The notes below the pieces were generated by a model that was not told the origin of the DNA, did not search any database, and was given only the letters and a program-made list of their open reading frames with translations. Shown piece by piece: positions 6,987 through 16,226 of a DNA stretch of 64,000 bases. Position 1 is the stretch's first letter, and each line of letters starts with the position of its first letter. The position numbers were made by a program, and so were the translations under genes. The DNA comes from JAFAMS01 sp049520515 (GTDB lineage Bacteria; Vulcanimicrobiota; Vulcanimicrobiia; Vulcanimicrobiales; Vulcanimicrobiaceae), in assembly GCA_049520515.1 (NCBI GenBank), contig JBEKPS010000009.1:1-64000 (forward strand), given 5' to 3'.

Positions 6987-7826
6987 GACAACGAAGAGAC
7001 CCCGCGTCTTGCATCGCTACGCCGCAAGGACGAGAACATGCAGTCGATGCTGTTGCCGGGCGATCTCGTCGACGTCCGTCCGCACGAAGATGGAACGGTC
7101 GTCGTCGATCGCGTAGAGCCGCGAACGTTCGAACTCGAGCGCCGCACCGTTAAAGGCCGCACCAAGAGCATGGCCGCGAATGTCGACACAATCGCAATCG
7201 TTGCCGCGATGGTCGACCCCCCGATTCGTCTTTCGATGGTCGATCAGCTAATCGCATTTGCAGAGCTCCAAGAGCGGTCGGCACTCGTGTTGCTCACGAA
7301 AGTCGACCTCACCGACGGTACCGATGCATCGCGCATCCTCGAATTGTATCGGTCGCTCGGATATCGCGCGTTTGAATTGCAACCAAAACTCAATGCGGGA
7401 ATCGAACTTTTGCGATCCGCGCTGGGCGACGCACACGGCCTGCTGGTCGGACAATCCGGCGTCGGAAAAAGCTCGATCTATCGCGCGCTCGGCGGCGCAA
7501 CCGAAGTCGGCGAGGTATCGCGTTTCGGGCGCGGCCGTCAGACCACAACCGCGGCTCGGCTGCTTCGCTTGGGCTCCGGGTTCTTGATCGATAGCCCGGG
7601 TGTCGGTGCGTTCGAGCTGGGCGACGTCACCTCGGCCGAGATGACGCGGGCCTTCGTTGAATTCGAGCCGCTGGCGTCCGAGTGCCGGTTCCGGGACTGT
7701 GCCCACATGGCCGAGCCTGGCTGCGCCGTGCGGCGGGCCGTGGACGACGGCCGGGTCGCCCTCAGCCGTTACGACAGCTACCGGCTCATATTGGATCGAG
7801 CTGATCCGCTGAGTAATTATTCTTAG
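6936..7826 (+). CDS. rsgA: ribosome small subunit-dependent GTPase RsgA
   Basis: RsgA is a circularly permuted GTPase that helps late 30S maturation. The start at 6936 gives MRARVVRVGRNSAWVV, the usual OB-fold beginning; the open frame upstream is non-homologous. G4 appears first (LLTKVDL), then G1 (GQSGVGKSS) and G3 (IDSPG), the permuted order of the family. The C-terminal zinc site is C-x4-C-x-H-x5-C in CRFRDCAHMAEPGC. At 296 aa it is of normal length. It is followed by an intergenic repeat and rpsT, which encodes a 30S protein, a sensible neighbour. The divergent gene starts within or next to its 5' end. Confidence 0.95.
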   Translation: MRARVVRVGRNSAWVVQDNEETPRLASLRRKDENMQSMLLPGDLVDVRPHEDGTVVVDRVEPRTFELERRTVKGRTKSMAANVDTIAIVAAMVDPPIRLSMVDQLIAFAELQERSALVLLTKVDLTDGTDASRILELYRSLGYRAFELQPKLNAGIELLRSALGDAHGLLVGQSGVGKSSIYRALGGATEVGEVSRFGRGRQTTTAARLLRLGSGFLIDSPGVGAFELGDVTSAEMTRAFVEFEPLASECRFRDCAHMAEPGCAVRRAVDDGRVALSRYDSYRLILDRADPLSNYS

Positions 7827-7829
7827 TTT

Positions 7830-7953
7830 AAAAGGCGCTCCAGCCCCAGGCCTGCGCGCCCCCCACGCTTCGCGTGAGGCCCCCAAAACGCTCGGCCCAT
7901 CACCATTACCACACCGCACGATGATCGCGCCGGCCTCGCAACGGCGCCGTTGC
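7830..7953 (+). repeat. 124-bp structured intergenic repeat, copy 1
   Basis: This begins AAAAGGCGCTCC just after the rsgA stop, contains GCGCCCCCCACGCTTCGCGTG, then CCCCCAAAACGCTCGGCCCA, and ends with the 16-base palindrome GCAACGGCGCCGTTGC. A second copy of identical length lies at 37518-37641 in the same orientation. The central hairpin here is CCCCACGC-TTC-GCGTGAGG with one mismatch. The other copy has CCCCATGC-TGC-GCATGGGG, so one base pair changed on both sides (C:G to T:A). That covariation argues for a structured RNA or DNA element rather than chance. Confidence 0.75.
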
Positions 7954-7967
7954 TGATGGCACGACGG

Positions 7968-7997
7968 TTGATTTAGCCTCATATGGCCTGCTATAGT
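7968..7997 (+). promoter_or_regulatory. sigma-70-type promoter of rpsT
   Basis: TTGATT (7968-7973) and TATAGT (7992-7997) are separated by 18 bases. The expected transcription start, about 7 bases past the -10, is at or within a base or two of the rpsT GTG at 8005. That would give a leaderless mRNA. Confidence 0.65.
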
Positions 7998-8004
7998 CCA
8001 CCTC

Positions 8005-8313
8005 GTGCCTAACATCAAATCTGCCGAGAAGTGGGTCCGGCAATCGACGAAACGTCGCGTTCGTAATCTCGACACCAAGACGCGCCTGAAGACGCTGTTC
8101 AAGAAGGCTCTCGATCAGCAGCCCGACAGTCCGCTCGCTCGCGAGGTCGCTTCCGAATTCGACAAAGCCGCAAAGCGCGGCTCCATCCACAAGAACAAAG
8201 CTTCGCGCAAGAAGTCGCGTCTCGCGAAAGCGCAAGTCGTTGCGGCTAAAGCCGCCGCTGCGCCCGCCAAACCGGCAAAGCGCACGACCAAGAAAACCAG
8301 CTCGAAGAAGTAA
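8005..8313 (+). CDS. rpsT: 30S ribosomal protein S20
   Basis: S20 binds 16S rRNA early in 30S assembly. The N-terminus MPNIKSAEKWVRQS and the long basic helical body (RLKTLFKKALDQ, then DKAAKRGSIHKNKASRKKSRL) are diagnostic. The protein has a 20-residue Lys/Ala-rich extension at the C-terminus beyond the common length of about 88. It starts with GTG, and no Shine-Dalgarno sequence lies between the promoter and the start, which fits leaderless translation. It ends 3 bases from the convergent PHA synthase stop. Confidence 0.96.
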   Translation: MPNIKSAEKWVRQSTKRRVRNLDTKTRLKTLFKKALDQQPDSPLAREVASEFDKAAKRGSIHKNKASRKKSRLAKAQVVAAKAAAAPAKPAKRTTKKTSSKK

Positions 8314-8316
8314 ACG

Positions 8317-9978
8317 CTACTTAACGAGCACGTAGGTACCCGGGGCCGCGGCTAGCTCCGGGTATTTTGTGTTTTCCGGCGGCGCAATTTCTGCGCCCGA
8401 TTGCGCACCAAGCCACTCGTACCAATCCGGCCACCACGAGCCTTCGCGCAGCGTCGCCACCCCGCGCCACGCTTCCGCTTCTGCCGGATTGTCGTCCGAA
8501 GCCCAATACTGTGCCTTCTTGTTGCCGGGTGGATTCACGATACCGGCGATGTGCCCCGAATTCGCAAGGCGGAACGTCGAGGGACCCGAGGTGAGCTGCG
8601 TGAGCGCATAGACCGAGCGCCACGGTGCGATGTGATCTTCGCGCGCTGCAATGATATAGAGCGGGATGTCGATCTTGCCCAGATCGATGCCGATGCCGTC
8701 GATCTCGAGTTTGTTGGGCACGATGAGATCGTTCTGCATGTACATGTGGCGTAGATAATAGCTATGCATCGTCGCCGGCATGCGCGTTGCGTCGTTGTTC
8801 CAGTACAGCAGATCGAATGCAGGCGCATCTTTGCCGAGCAGGTAGCGATTGACGGCCGGCGTCCAGATCAAATCGTTGGAGCGCAACATGTTGAACGTGT
8901 CGGCCATCTCGCGTCCCTCGAGATAACCGCGTTCGTTCATCTTGCTTTCGATGAATGCGACCGCGTCTTCGCCGAGGAAGTTCACGATCTCGCCCGGCTC
9001 ACGAAAATCGACCAGCGAGGCCATAAAGGTTGCGGCAACGATGTTCGGATCGTCTTTGGACGCAGGCTTGACTGCAAGATATGCCAGGAGCATCGCGAGC
9101 AGCGTCCCGCCTAGGCAGTAGCCGTTAAACGTGACGTCGCGCGTCCCGGCGATCTCACCCGCGACGCGGGCTGCTTCCAAGCCGCCGCGCAAGATATAGT
9201 CGCGCATCGTGACATCGGCCATCGATGAATCCGGGTTGCGCCACGAGATCACGAACGTTTGGAATCCCGCTGCCGTCGCGTGACCGACGAAGCTGTTCTT
9301 CTGCTGCAAGTCGAGGATGTAGTACTTGTTGATCCAAGGCGGCGCGATGATCAGCGGACGCTCGTGGACCTTCTCGGTCGTCGCGTCGTACTGAATCAGC
9401 TCCATCATGTCGTTGCGGAAAACGACTTTGCCCTTCGTCGTCCCGACATTTTTGCCGACCTCGAAGGCGTCGGTGTCGACCAGCGCAACGCGGCCTTCGT
9501 TCTTGGTGAGATCTTCCGCCGCGTTCTTCCAGCCCTTGACGAGATTCTCACCGCCGGAGCGCAGCGTCTCTTCGATGACGTCGGGGTTGAGAAACGCCAT
9601 GTTCGAGGGGCTCATCATGTCGCAAAACTGCTTGGCAAAGAACTTTGCGCGGCGCTTGGTGCGTTCGTCGACGTCGGCCGCTTCGATCGCACTCAAGAAG
9701 GCTTCCGTCACAAGCAGATATGCTTGCTTGAGCGTATCGAGTGCCGGGTTCTCGGACCATGCGGCATTTGAAAATCGGCGGTCGCCGGATTCCGGTGAGG
9801 CGACTGCGGGTTCGCCGTTCGTGCCGCTCACGGCATGTTCGGCGTTACGCGTCCACAGGTTGATCCAGAGCTTTGCAAAGTGGGCCTGCGACTCAGCCAG
9901 GCGATCCGGCTCTTTGAGCATCGCCTGCCATACATCGAGGGTGGCCTTGCCGACCCCGAACGGATCCATCGGATTCAC
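8317..9978 (-). CDS. phaC: class I poly(3-hydroxyalkanoate) synthase
   Basis: PhaC polymerises hydroxyacyl-CoA into PHA storage granules. The 553-aa length fits class I. The lipase-like box is GYCLGG with catalytic Cys at about 288. The Asp lies in AAREDHIAPW and the His in NSGHIAGIVNPPGNKK. The N-terminal region (DVWQAMLKEPDRLAESQAHF) is the typical class I helical part. No phaA, phaB, phasin or phaE lies next to it, so precursors must come from elsewhere; a MaoC-like hydratase lies 14 kb away. It is convergent with rpsT and downstream of priA. Confidence 0.95.
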   Translation of the reverse strand: MNPMDPFGVGKATLDVWQAMLKEPDRLAESQAHFAKLWINLWTRNAEHAVSGTNGEPAVASPESGDRRFSNAAWSENPALDTLKQAYLLVTEAFLSAIEAADVDERTKRRAKFFAKQFCDMMSPSNMAFLNPDVIEETLRSGGENLVKGWKNAAEDLTKNEGRVALVDTDAFEVGKNVGTTKGKVVFRNDMMELIQYDATTEKVHERPLIIAPPWINKYYILDLQQKNSFVGHATAAGFQTFVISWRNPDSSMADVTMRDYILRGGLEAARVAGEIAGTRDVTFNGYCLGGTLLAMLLAYLAVKPASKDDPNIVAATFMASLVDFREPGEIVNFLGEDAVAFIESKMNERGYLEGREMADTFNMLRSNDLIWTPAVNRYLLGKDAPAFDLLYWNNDATRMPATMHSYYLRHMYMQNDLIVPNKLEIDGIGIDLGKIDIPLYIIAAREDHIAPWRSVYALTQLTSGPSTFRLANSGHIAGIVNPPGNKKAQYWASDDNPAEAEAWRGVATLREGSWWPDWYEWLGAQSGAEIAPPENTKYPELAAAPGTYVLVK

Positions 9979-9996
9979 GCTTCGTACAACCCCGCT

Positions 9997-12387
9997 TTAG
10001 TCAAATGCGATCCACAACCGTGTCGCACGATCCTTGTGCGCCAGCGGAAGGATGCGATTGCGGAGGGTCCCACGCATCAATTCGAGGCTTTGTGCCTTAA
10101 CTCCGACGCGCCAGCGCCATTCCTCGTTCAAACGTGCGATCGGAAGCGGTGCCGGGCCCAAAATCTCGCCGGCACGTTCCTGACGCAGGATGGCGGCATA
10201 GCCGTGAATGGCCGCCTCGACGGCTTTTCGTGAACGCCCGGAAACACCGACGTAAGCAAGCTCGCCGAAAGGTGGATACGCCAGCGCCTTACGTTCTTCG
10301 AGCTCTTCGCGTGCAAACGTATCGAAATCGGCGCGCGCGCCGAGCACAATCGCCGGATGCTCGGGCGCATACGTTTGAACGATCGCAATTCCCGGACGCG
10401 AACGGCCGCTCCGACCGCATACCTGCGCGATGAGATCAAACGTTCGTTCCGCTGCACGATAATCGGGGGCGTGCAGTCCGAGATCTGCGGCAACGACACC
10501 GACGAGCGTGACGCTCGGAAAATCCAGACCCTTCGCGACCATTTGCGTTCCGACCAAAACATCGGCGTCGGATTCGAAGGTGGACAGGATGCGCGCATGG
10601 TCACCGATACGAGTTGTCGTATCGGAGTCCATCCGGACCACGCGCGCATCCGGCCAGAGATTCTTCACCTCCTCTGCAACTTTTTCCGTCCCGATTCCAA
10701 ATTCTCTAAAGGCAGAATTTTTGCAACGCGGGCAAACGCCGGGCAATGCAAGCTGTAGGTCGCAATGGTGGCACCGTAAGAGACCTTCGCTGCGGTGTAC
10801 GACGAGCGACGTGGAGCAGCGCGTACATTCCGGCACAAAGCCGCACCCGCGGCACAATATGAATCCGGCCGAGCCGCGACGATTAACGAATAAAATAGTT
10901 TTCTCGCCGCTTGCCAGACGCGCGGCAATCCCTTCCGCGAGTAGGCTTGAGAAGACGCGCCGGTTTCCGCTCGAGAATTCGCGCGTCATATCGACGACTT
11001 CGACGTCGGGCATCGCGGCCGCAGTCGCGCGCGTGGTCAGCCGCACGAGATCGATCTCGCCGCGTAACGCGCGCTCATACGACGTAAGCGGCGGCGTTGC
11101 GGTACCGAGAATCAAGAGCCCGTTTGCCAGGCGCATGCGCTCGCGCCCGACCGCAAGCGCGTCGTAGCGTGGCGTCGTCTCTTGCCGATACGACGTCTCG
11201 TGAGCCTCATCGACGACGATTAGCCGCACATTTTCGAGCGGAGCGAAAACGGCCGAACGCGCCCCGACGACGACGCTAATCTCCCCGCGCGCAGCAGCCT
11301 GCCAGGCATCGTAGCGTTCGCGCTGCGAGAGCGCCGAGTGCAGCACCGCGACGCGGTCGCCGAAGACGGCCTCAAAGCGCCGCGCCGTTTGCGGCGTCAG
11401 AGAGATTTCCGGGACGAGCACGATCGCGCGGCCACCGGTCTCGACGACGTCGGCGATCGCCTCCAAATAGACGAGCGTCTTGCCGCTGCCGGTGACACCG
11501 TACAGCAACAGCTCATCGAACGTCGACGTCGCCAGCTTCTCGCGAATCTTTGCGAGCGCCACGCGCTGATCGTCCGACGGCGTCAATGGCGACCGCACGA
11601 TGCCTTGCGAACCGCGCGCCGCGCGTGCCGATTGCTGAATCTCGTGAATCGCTCCCGAGGCGATCGTGCGGGCGATGACGGCGTGCGAGTATCCTTCTAA
11701 GAGCGCGTCGGAACGGCGCAACGATCCGGCCTCGTGAACTGCGCGAAGGAGAGCGGCAGCTTTGCGCCCCGCGATTGCTCCATCTCCGGGAACAAGCAGC
11801 GCCGTCATGCGCTCCGTAACCCGCGGACCGCTCATCGTGCGCACGCGCGCAAGATCGCCGCTGCGCACCAAACTCCCGAGATGCCGCAGCAAGGCAGAAC
11901 GTTCGGCGGCACGGCGGGCATCCGGGTGACGCAAGAGCGCCTCGACGGAAAAGCCCTCGCGCAGATCGTTCCAGATCAATCGCAGCAAGCGCTCCGGTAC
12001 GCTCGCATATCGCGCCGGCGTCGGTGAGGGCGCGACGACCGCAATCTTCTCCTCGACGCGCGGGATCGCGCCGGCGAGAACCACGGCGCCGAGCGCTTCA
12101 CCGAGCGTGCACACGGCGCGATCGGCAATAAATCGCGCGAGTGCTAAGCCCGTCTCATCGAACGCACGCGGTGCATCCGCAATGCTTCCAATTGCACGAA
12201 GCGCAACATCATCTCGCGCAAACGGCTCGGAGATGACGTAGGCATACACCGCTCGCGTCCCGAGCGGAACACGAACGACGTCGCCGATGCGCGGAGACAA
12301 ACCATCGGGAAGCGCATACGTAAGGGGCGTATCAAAACGCGCAGTTCGAAGATGAACGAGCACGTCGACCGCCAGACCGGGCGACAC
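9997..12387 (-). CDS. priA: primosomal helicase PriA
   Basis: PriA restarts stalled replication forks as a 3'-5' superfamily-2 helicase. The 796-aa frame shows Walker A GVTGSGKTLVYLE, the DEAH box in VVDEAHETSYRQE, motif VGTQMVAKGLDFP and motif VI QVCGRSGRS. Between the helicase lobes is the zinc-binding domain with paired Cys motifs (CRGCGFVPECTRC, CHHCDLQL, CPRCKNS), giving eight Cys. The N-terminal DNA-binding domain is present (FDTPLTYALP). The GTG start at 12387 is about 22 bases after the pilQ stop, so the gene may be read from the pilus operon. Confidence 0.95.
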   Translation of the reverse strand: MSPGLAVDVLVHLRTARFDTPLTYALPDGLSPRIGDVVRVPLGTRAVYAYVISEPFARDDVALRAIGSIADAPRAFDETGLALARFIADRAVCTLGEALGAVVLAGAIPRVEEKIAVVAPSPTPARYASVPERLLRLIWNDLREGFSVEALLRHPDARRAAERSALLRHLGSLVRSGDLARVRTMSGPRVTERMTALLVPGDGAIAGRKAAALLRAVHEAGSLRRSDALLEGYSHAVIARTIASGAIHEIQQSARAARGSQGIVRSPLTPSDDQRVALAKIREKLATSTFDELLLYGVTGSGKTLVYLEAIADVVETGGRAIVLVPEISLTPQTARRFEAVFGDRVAVLHSALSQRERYDAWQAAARGEISVVVGARSAVFAPLENVRLIVVDEAHETSYRQETTPRYDALAVGRERMRLANGLLILGTATPPLTSYERALRGEIDLVRLTTRATAAAMPDVEVVDMTREFSSGNRRVFSSLLAEGIAARLASGEKTILFVNRRGSAGFILCRGCGFVPECTRCSTSLVVHRSEGLLRCHHCDLQLALPGVCPRCKNSAFREFGIGTEKVAEEVKNLWPDARVVRMDSDTTTRIGDHARILSTFESDADVLVGTQMVAKGLDFPSVTLVGVVAADLGLHAPDYRAAERTFDLIAQVCGRSGRSRPGIAIVQTYAPEHPAIVLGARADFDTFAREELEERKALAYPPFGELAYVGVSGRSRKAVEAAIHGYAAILRQERAGEILGPAPLPIARLNEEWRWRVGVKAQSLELMRGTLRNRILPLAHKDRATRLWIAFD

Positions 12388-12408
12388 GCCCAGCGCTTGC
12401 GCCGGTCT

Positions 12409-13791
12409 TTAGGAGCTCTCCTTCCCCGGTTGCACGATATGCGGCGTAATCAGGAATACAATCTCGTCGCGTTCCGCGCTCCGCTGCCGGTTCTTAAAGA
12501 CCTCGCCCAACACGGGGATGTCCGCGAGCAACGGCAGCTTCGTAACGGTTTCCGAGGTAACCTCACGCAGGAGTCCACCGAGAACAATCGTCTCGCCGTC
12601 CGCAACTCGCAGCGTGGAATCGACTTTGCGGTTCGCAATGACTGGATACGTTTGCTCGAAGCCTTGAATCTCACTGTACTCGGGATGCAACTCGGCGATG
12701 ATCGATCCATCCGCGCCAATCGTCGGCGTCATCCGCAGTTTCACGCCGATGTCGATTGTTTGAATCTGCTGATTTCCGCTACGAATATCGAAATAGATGA
12801 TTGGATAGGTCTCCCCAATCAGCAAACTTGCTTCATGATTGTTCAGGGTTACGAGTCGCGGAGTAGCCAAAATCTTGGCTTGCCCTTTTGAGACCATGAA
12901 GTTGAGCGTCGCATTCAGCTGTAACGAGCTTCGCGCGAACGTGAAGCTCGTTGCGCCGGCCGCGGGCTGGCCCGTCAGATCGACGCCACCGAATTGAATT
13001 CCGATGTTGGACGAATCGTTTTTGGGGGTCATGTCGATGACTTTTACTTCAAACATAACTTGGCGCGACGGTTGATCGATTTGATCGAGGAATGCATGTA
13101 CCGTCTGTGCCACCTCCTGCGTTCCGCTCAGAAGAATAACGTTTTGACGGTCATCGGCAACGGCTGAGCCGTCGGGAACGAAGCCTTTCAGCAGCTTGAC
13201 CGCATCTGAAGCTTTGACGTATCGCAACGCGACCGTGCCGACTCTTTGAGCAACCGCGAGGCTCGCCGGCGCATCCAACGCCGCAATGAGCCCGGTGGCT
13301 CGCTCTATCGTTGATTGATTTCCGGTCACGACAATCGAAGCGGTACGCCGATCCGCGAGCACGACGGTCCCCGCGATGAGCGCATCACTCAGGGGCTTTA
13401 CCAAATCTTCGGGGCGCGCGTTGAGAATCCGGAAGATCTTTGTATGCGTGCCGAGCGCGCCATCGTCACGCTCCCCGAACCGCCGGTTCATCGAAGCGCC
13501 CGCGCCGACCAACAGAACCGCCCCTTCCTTTCGAACCTGCAGGTCGTACGCTCGCGTGAGGGCGTCCATCGTTTCCTCGAACGTAACGCCTCGAAGGTGC
13601 AAACTAACGCGGTCGTGTCGGAGCGACGCGTCGGGCATAAGATTCACGCCCGCCTGCGTTCCCAGAAGACGGAGTACGTCCACGATGTCTGCGTCGCGGA
13701 CATCGATGTTAATAGTGGCAGCGGCAGAGGTAGTTATCGGCCCCAGCGCAATCACGCACGCCGCCACGAGGCCCTGCCATTTCGTCTTCAT
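12409..13791 (-). CDS. pilQ: type IV pilus secretin PilQ-like
   Basis: PilQ-like secretins form the outer-membrane channel through which the pilus emerges. A signal peptide is at residues 1-24. An N0/STN-like domain follows (INIDVRDADIVDVLRLLGTQ), then N1-type repeats and a C-terminal secretin barrel with LPLLADIPVLGEVFKNRQ and a terminal FLITPHIV. At 460 aa it is short because it lacks the AMIN domains of proteobacterial PilQ. It is the last pil gene after pilM-N-O-P, the usual order. Its presence is the best evidence that the organism has an outer membrane. Confidence 0.93.
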   Translation of the reverse strand: MKTKWQGLVAACVIALGPITTSAAATINIDVRDADIVDVLRLLGTQAGVNLMPDASLRHDRVSLHLRGVTFEETMDALTRAYDLQVRKEGAVLLVGAGASMNRRFGERDDGALGTHTKIFRILNARPEDLVKPLSDALIAGTVVLADRRTASIVVTGNQSTIERATGLIAALDAPASLAVAQRVGTVALRYVKASDAVKLLKGFVPDGSAVADDRQNVILLSGTQEVAQTVHAFLDQIDQPSRQVMFEVKVIDMTPKNDSSNIGIQFGGVDLTGQPAAGATSFTFARSSLQLNATLNFMVSKGQAKILATPRLVTLNNHEASLLIGETYPIIYFDIRSGNQQIQTIDIGVKLRMTPTIGADGSIIAELHPEYSEIQGFEQTYPVIANRKVDSTLRVADGETIVLGGLLREVTSETVTKLPLLADIPVLGEVFKNRQRSAERDEIVFLITPHIVQPGKESS

Positions 13792-13805
13792 TGTTTTTGC
13801 GGTCC

Positions 13806-14258
13806 CTATTCCGATCTGTCCGAAAACTGCAAACGTCGTCCGTCAGCGAGAACGACCACGCCTGAAGCAATCGAAGCTATGCGAGTTCCCTCGATCGCGT
13901 CGCCTATGCCGACAATTTGCGTCGTGGCGCTGTCGAGCGACAGGAGCGCGTGCGGCTGGGCTCCCATTACGATCGCGATGACACGCACGTCGCGCTTCTT
14001 CTTCGGCGGCGTTCCTCGGCGCTGACCTTTCGCTTCGGTGACTGCGGGCAGCGCACGCGCGAACGGATCTGCGTGCGGGCGAACGTCGTAAACTGGAGTA
14101 CGGATATCCGGGATCGAGGCGACGACGGTGCTCGCCGAAGTACGCTCGTTGTCCGGAGCAGAGTGCCCGAAAAGCGGAATGAGCGCGAACCCCGCGCAAA
14201 CGAACATCGCGCCGCTCGATGCGAGCAGCTTGCGCTTACGGTAGGTGAGCGCGAGCAC
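13806..14258 (-). CDS. PilP-like pilus assembly protein
   Basis: This 150-aa protein has an N-terminal membrane anchor (LLASSGAMFVCAGFALIPLF) and a Pro/Thr linker. Its C-terminal beta-rich domain resembles the PilP/GspC homology region: VRVIAIVMGAQPHALLSLD, then VGIGDAIEGTRIASIASGVV. It lacks the lipobox of proteobacterial PilP. Its position between pilO and pilQ is where pilP belongs, and the family normally connects the inner-membrane PilNO complex to the secretin. The sequence is divergent, so the name rests on position plus domain shape. It overlaps pilO by 23 bases. Confidence 0.75.
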   Translation of the reverse strand: MLALTYRKRKLLASSGAMFVCAGFALIPLFGHSAPDNERTSASTVVASIPDIRTPVYDVRPHADPFARALPAVTEAKGQRRGTPPKKKRDVRVIAIVMGAQPHALLSLDSATTQIVGIGDAIEGTRIASIASGVVVLADGRRLQFSDRSE

Positions 14259-14730
14259 TTACGTCTCCGAGACGAACAACATCGAGCGCGAAGGTGGCAC
14301 GCACATGTCCGTGAGCGCGCTCAAACGAAGCAATCGAAGCCTGCGCAGCAACATGTGATGAAGAAAGGTCGGCTAGCGCGGCGAGCGTTGCGGGATACGC
14401 GCCTTCGACGGCGACCTCGAATCGGGCATTCCCTTCGTGGCGGAACGCCGTCACTTGCACTCCTCGCCGGCGCGCGATTTCTTCGACGTCACCGAACAAC
14501 GTCGCGATTTGGTGCCCGAGCGAGTCGTCCAGATGAAGAACTGCAATCCCGGTCTCGATCGCTCCCATCGACCGTTCGATGCTATCGCCGGCTCGAAGCG
14601 TTTGACGTTGCGCAGTCATCTCAAGATTGAGCGCCGTGGCACGAGCGTCAACGCTCGCGAGGGTAGACTCGAATCCGACGATGCAACCGAATGTGAGCAC
14701 GGTCGCGAGTGCTACTATCGCAAAACTCAT
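14236..14730 (-). CDS. PilO-like pilus assembly protein
   Basis: A 164-aa bitopic protein: an N-terminal transmembrane helix (FAIVALATVLTFGCIVGF), a coiled-coil-like stretch rich in Ala/Arg/Glu, then a small alpha/beta ferredoxin-like domain. This is the PilO plan, in which PilN and PilO pair in the periplasm to align the inner-membrane platform. Its start overlaps the pilN stop by 4 bases. Sequence identity to known PilO is not obvious, so the call leans on gene order. Confidence 0.75.
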   Translation of the reverse strand: MSFAIVALATVLTFGCIVGFESTLASVDARATALNLEMTAQRQTLRAGDSIERSMGAIETGIAVLHLDDSLGHQIATLFGDVEEIARRRGVQVTAFRHEGNARFEVAVEGAYPATLAALADLSSSHVAAQASIASFERAHGHVRATFALDVVRLGDVSARAHLP

Positions 14731-15263
14731 TTGGTCGCCATGTCGAAATGAAACGAGAGGGCGCCTTGCACGATGTCGTCACGTCGGAGCTCAAACGTCG
14801 CGGGCTTATCAAAGGTTGATTCCAGCCTCCCAAGTGAGGCTCGAATATCCGTTAAACTCGTACCGCGTCCATCGATGTCGAATCCATCTGGCGAAGCGCG
14901 CAGCTGCGTCAACGCCATCGAGCTTGCTAGCAGATCGCTCGTCGCAGCAATTTTCTCCGCGAGATCGATGTTCGAACGGCGCCGCGCAAGAGCTACAAGG
15001 AGCGCGGTTCTCTGATCGCGGACCGCCTTTACGTGCGCCTGCATCTTCTGGACATCGAGCGCTAGGATGTCGCGTTGCCGCTCCAGCTCGCGCACGTTGT
15101 GCATTGAATAACCCAAGCGAACAACCTCGACGCCGACGAACGCAAACAGAACCCCGAAGACCAGGAGTCCCGCCCGAAACGTTCGCGCCCGTTGGAGTGC
15201 CCTCGTAAGCGCGGCTTGAAGTTGTTCAACGACCCCATGATCTCGAAAGTCAACGCCGATCAT
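14727..15263 (-). CDS. PilN-like pilus assembly protein
   Basis: The start at 15263 (MIGVDFRDHGVV) overlaps the pilM stop by 4 bases and gives 178 aa. A short cytoplasmic N-terminus, which in the family binds PilM, precedes one transmembrane helix (LLVFGVLFAFVGVEVVRLGY). A coiled coil (NVRELERQRDILALDVQKMQ) and a periplasmic ferredoxin-like domain follow. The topology and neighbours fit PilN. The longer upstream frame starting at 15314 lies inside pilM and is not used. Confidence 0.82.
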   Translation of the reverse strand: MIGVDFRDHGVVEQLQAALTRALQRARTFRAGLLVFGVLFAFVGVEVVRLGYSMHNVRELERQRDILALDVQKMQAHVKAVRDQRTALLVALARRRSNIDLAEKIAATSDLLASSMALTQLRASPDGFDIDGRGTSLTDIRASLGRLESTFDKPATFELRRDDIVQGALSFHFDMATK

Positions 15264-16189
15264 GCGGCGCTCGCAGCCTGCGCCGGCAAAGCCAATGCCG
15301 CTGCGCCGAACCAATCGAACGCACCCGCACGCTCGACCTCGGACGGCAGATCCGATTCCATAAGCGTGCCTAAGTCGACCGGCAAGACGCGCACGCCAAA
15401 TGCGTCCGCAATCTTCTCGCGTAGAAACGAGAGCCTCGCACCGTTACCGCAGACGAACAAGGTCTGGAATGCGCGTGCCTCCAGTCCTTCGAGCTCGGCT
15501 CCCAGCGTCCGCACGTACTCGTCGAGCGCATGGTCCGCGGCACCACCGAGTCCGACCGTCCGCTTCCGAATTTCTGCAATTTGCAAGCTCGTCCCAAACT
15601 CACGCGCAAGCGCATCGCTGAAAAACGCACCGCCGAGGTGAAACGGCCGGACGACTGGCAGACCGTTCGCGAGTGCGATTAACGTGCTGCGTTCAAGACC
15701 AATATCGAGCAACGGCAACTGCCCAGCGCGGATCAAGACGCACGCCTCGTGGTCGATTGCCACGACGCGCAGACCACACGCGGTCAGCACGTCAATTGTC
15801 TCCCGAACTTTTCGCGAGGGAGCCGCCGCAACAATCGTGTCCTGACCGATTGTGGCTGACCGCACTGCGATCGTTTCCTCGTCGACACCCCCGCCGAACA
15901 TCGAGACGCCCTCAAACCGAACGGCTTTGCGCAATTCGGTTGCGCCCATGCCCGGAAGGCGAATCAATCGTAATCGTGCGTCGCACGTGCGAACCGCCGC
16001 GACGCAACGCCGCTCGAGCGTCGGCAGCTGACCAAGTGCAAGACGAAGGGCCTCGCGCGGGTCGTCGACGATATCGGCTGCACCGGTAGCGAGCAAGCGT
16101 GTCCGACCCGCTGCCGTACTCGAAGCAGCCGCGACGCGAACACGGGACACGCCAAGATCAACGCCGAGCGGTAGCGAGCGCTCTTTCAT
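15260..16189 (-). CDS. pilM: type IV pilus actin-like ATPase PilM
   Basis: PilM is a cytoplasmic actin-fold protein that binds the PilN tail and couples the motor to the inner-membrane complex. The N-terminal phosphate-1 motif is LPLGVDLGVSRVRVAAAS. The segment LLDIGLERSTLIALANG matches phosphate-2, and FVCGNGARLSFLREKIADAF is the adenosine-motif region. The 309-aa length is slightly short of the usual 340-350. It lies between crp and pilN on the same strand, with 37 bases to the crp stop. Confidence 0.9.
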   Translation of the reverse strand: MKERSLPLGVDLGVSRVRVAAASSTAAGRTRLLATGAADIVDDPREALRLALGQLPTLERRCVAAVRTCDARLRLIRLPGMGATELRKAVRFEGVSMFGGGVDEETIAVRSATIGQDTIVAAAPSRKVRETIDVLTACGLRVVAIDHEACVLIRAGQLPLLDIGLERSTLIALANGLPVVRPFHLGGAFFSDALAREFGTSLQIAEIRKRTVGLGGAADHALDEYVRTLGAELEGLEARAFQTLFVCGNGARLSFLREKIADAFGVRVLPVDLGTLMESDLPSEVERAGAFDWFGAAALALPAQAASAA

Positions 16190-16226
16190 GGCGCGCTCTC
16201 CGCACCGAGGCGCCCAACCGAAACTG

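Noticed and set aside
7248..8102. A 284-codon minus-strand frame across rsgA and rpsT
   Set aside because: It runs through the intergenic repeat and two certain genes, with no motif.
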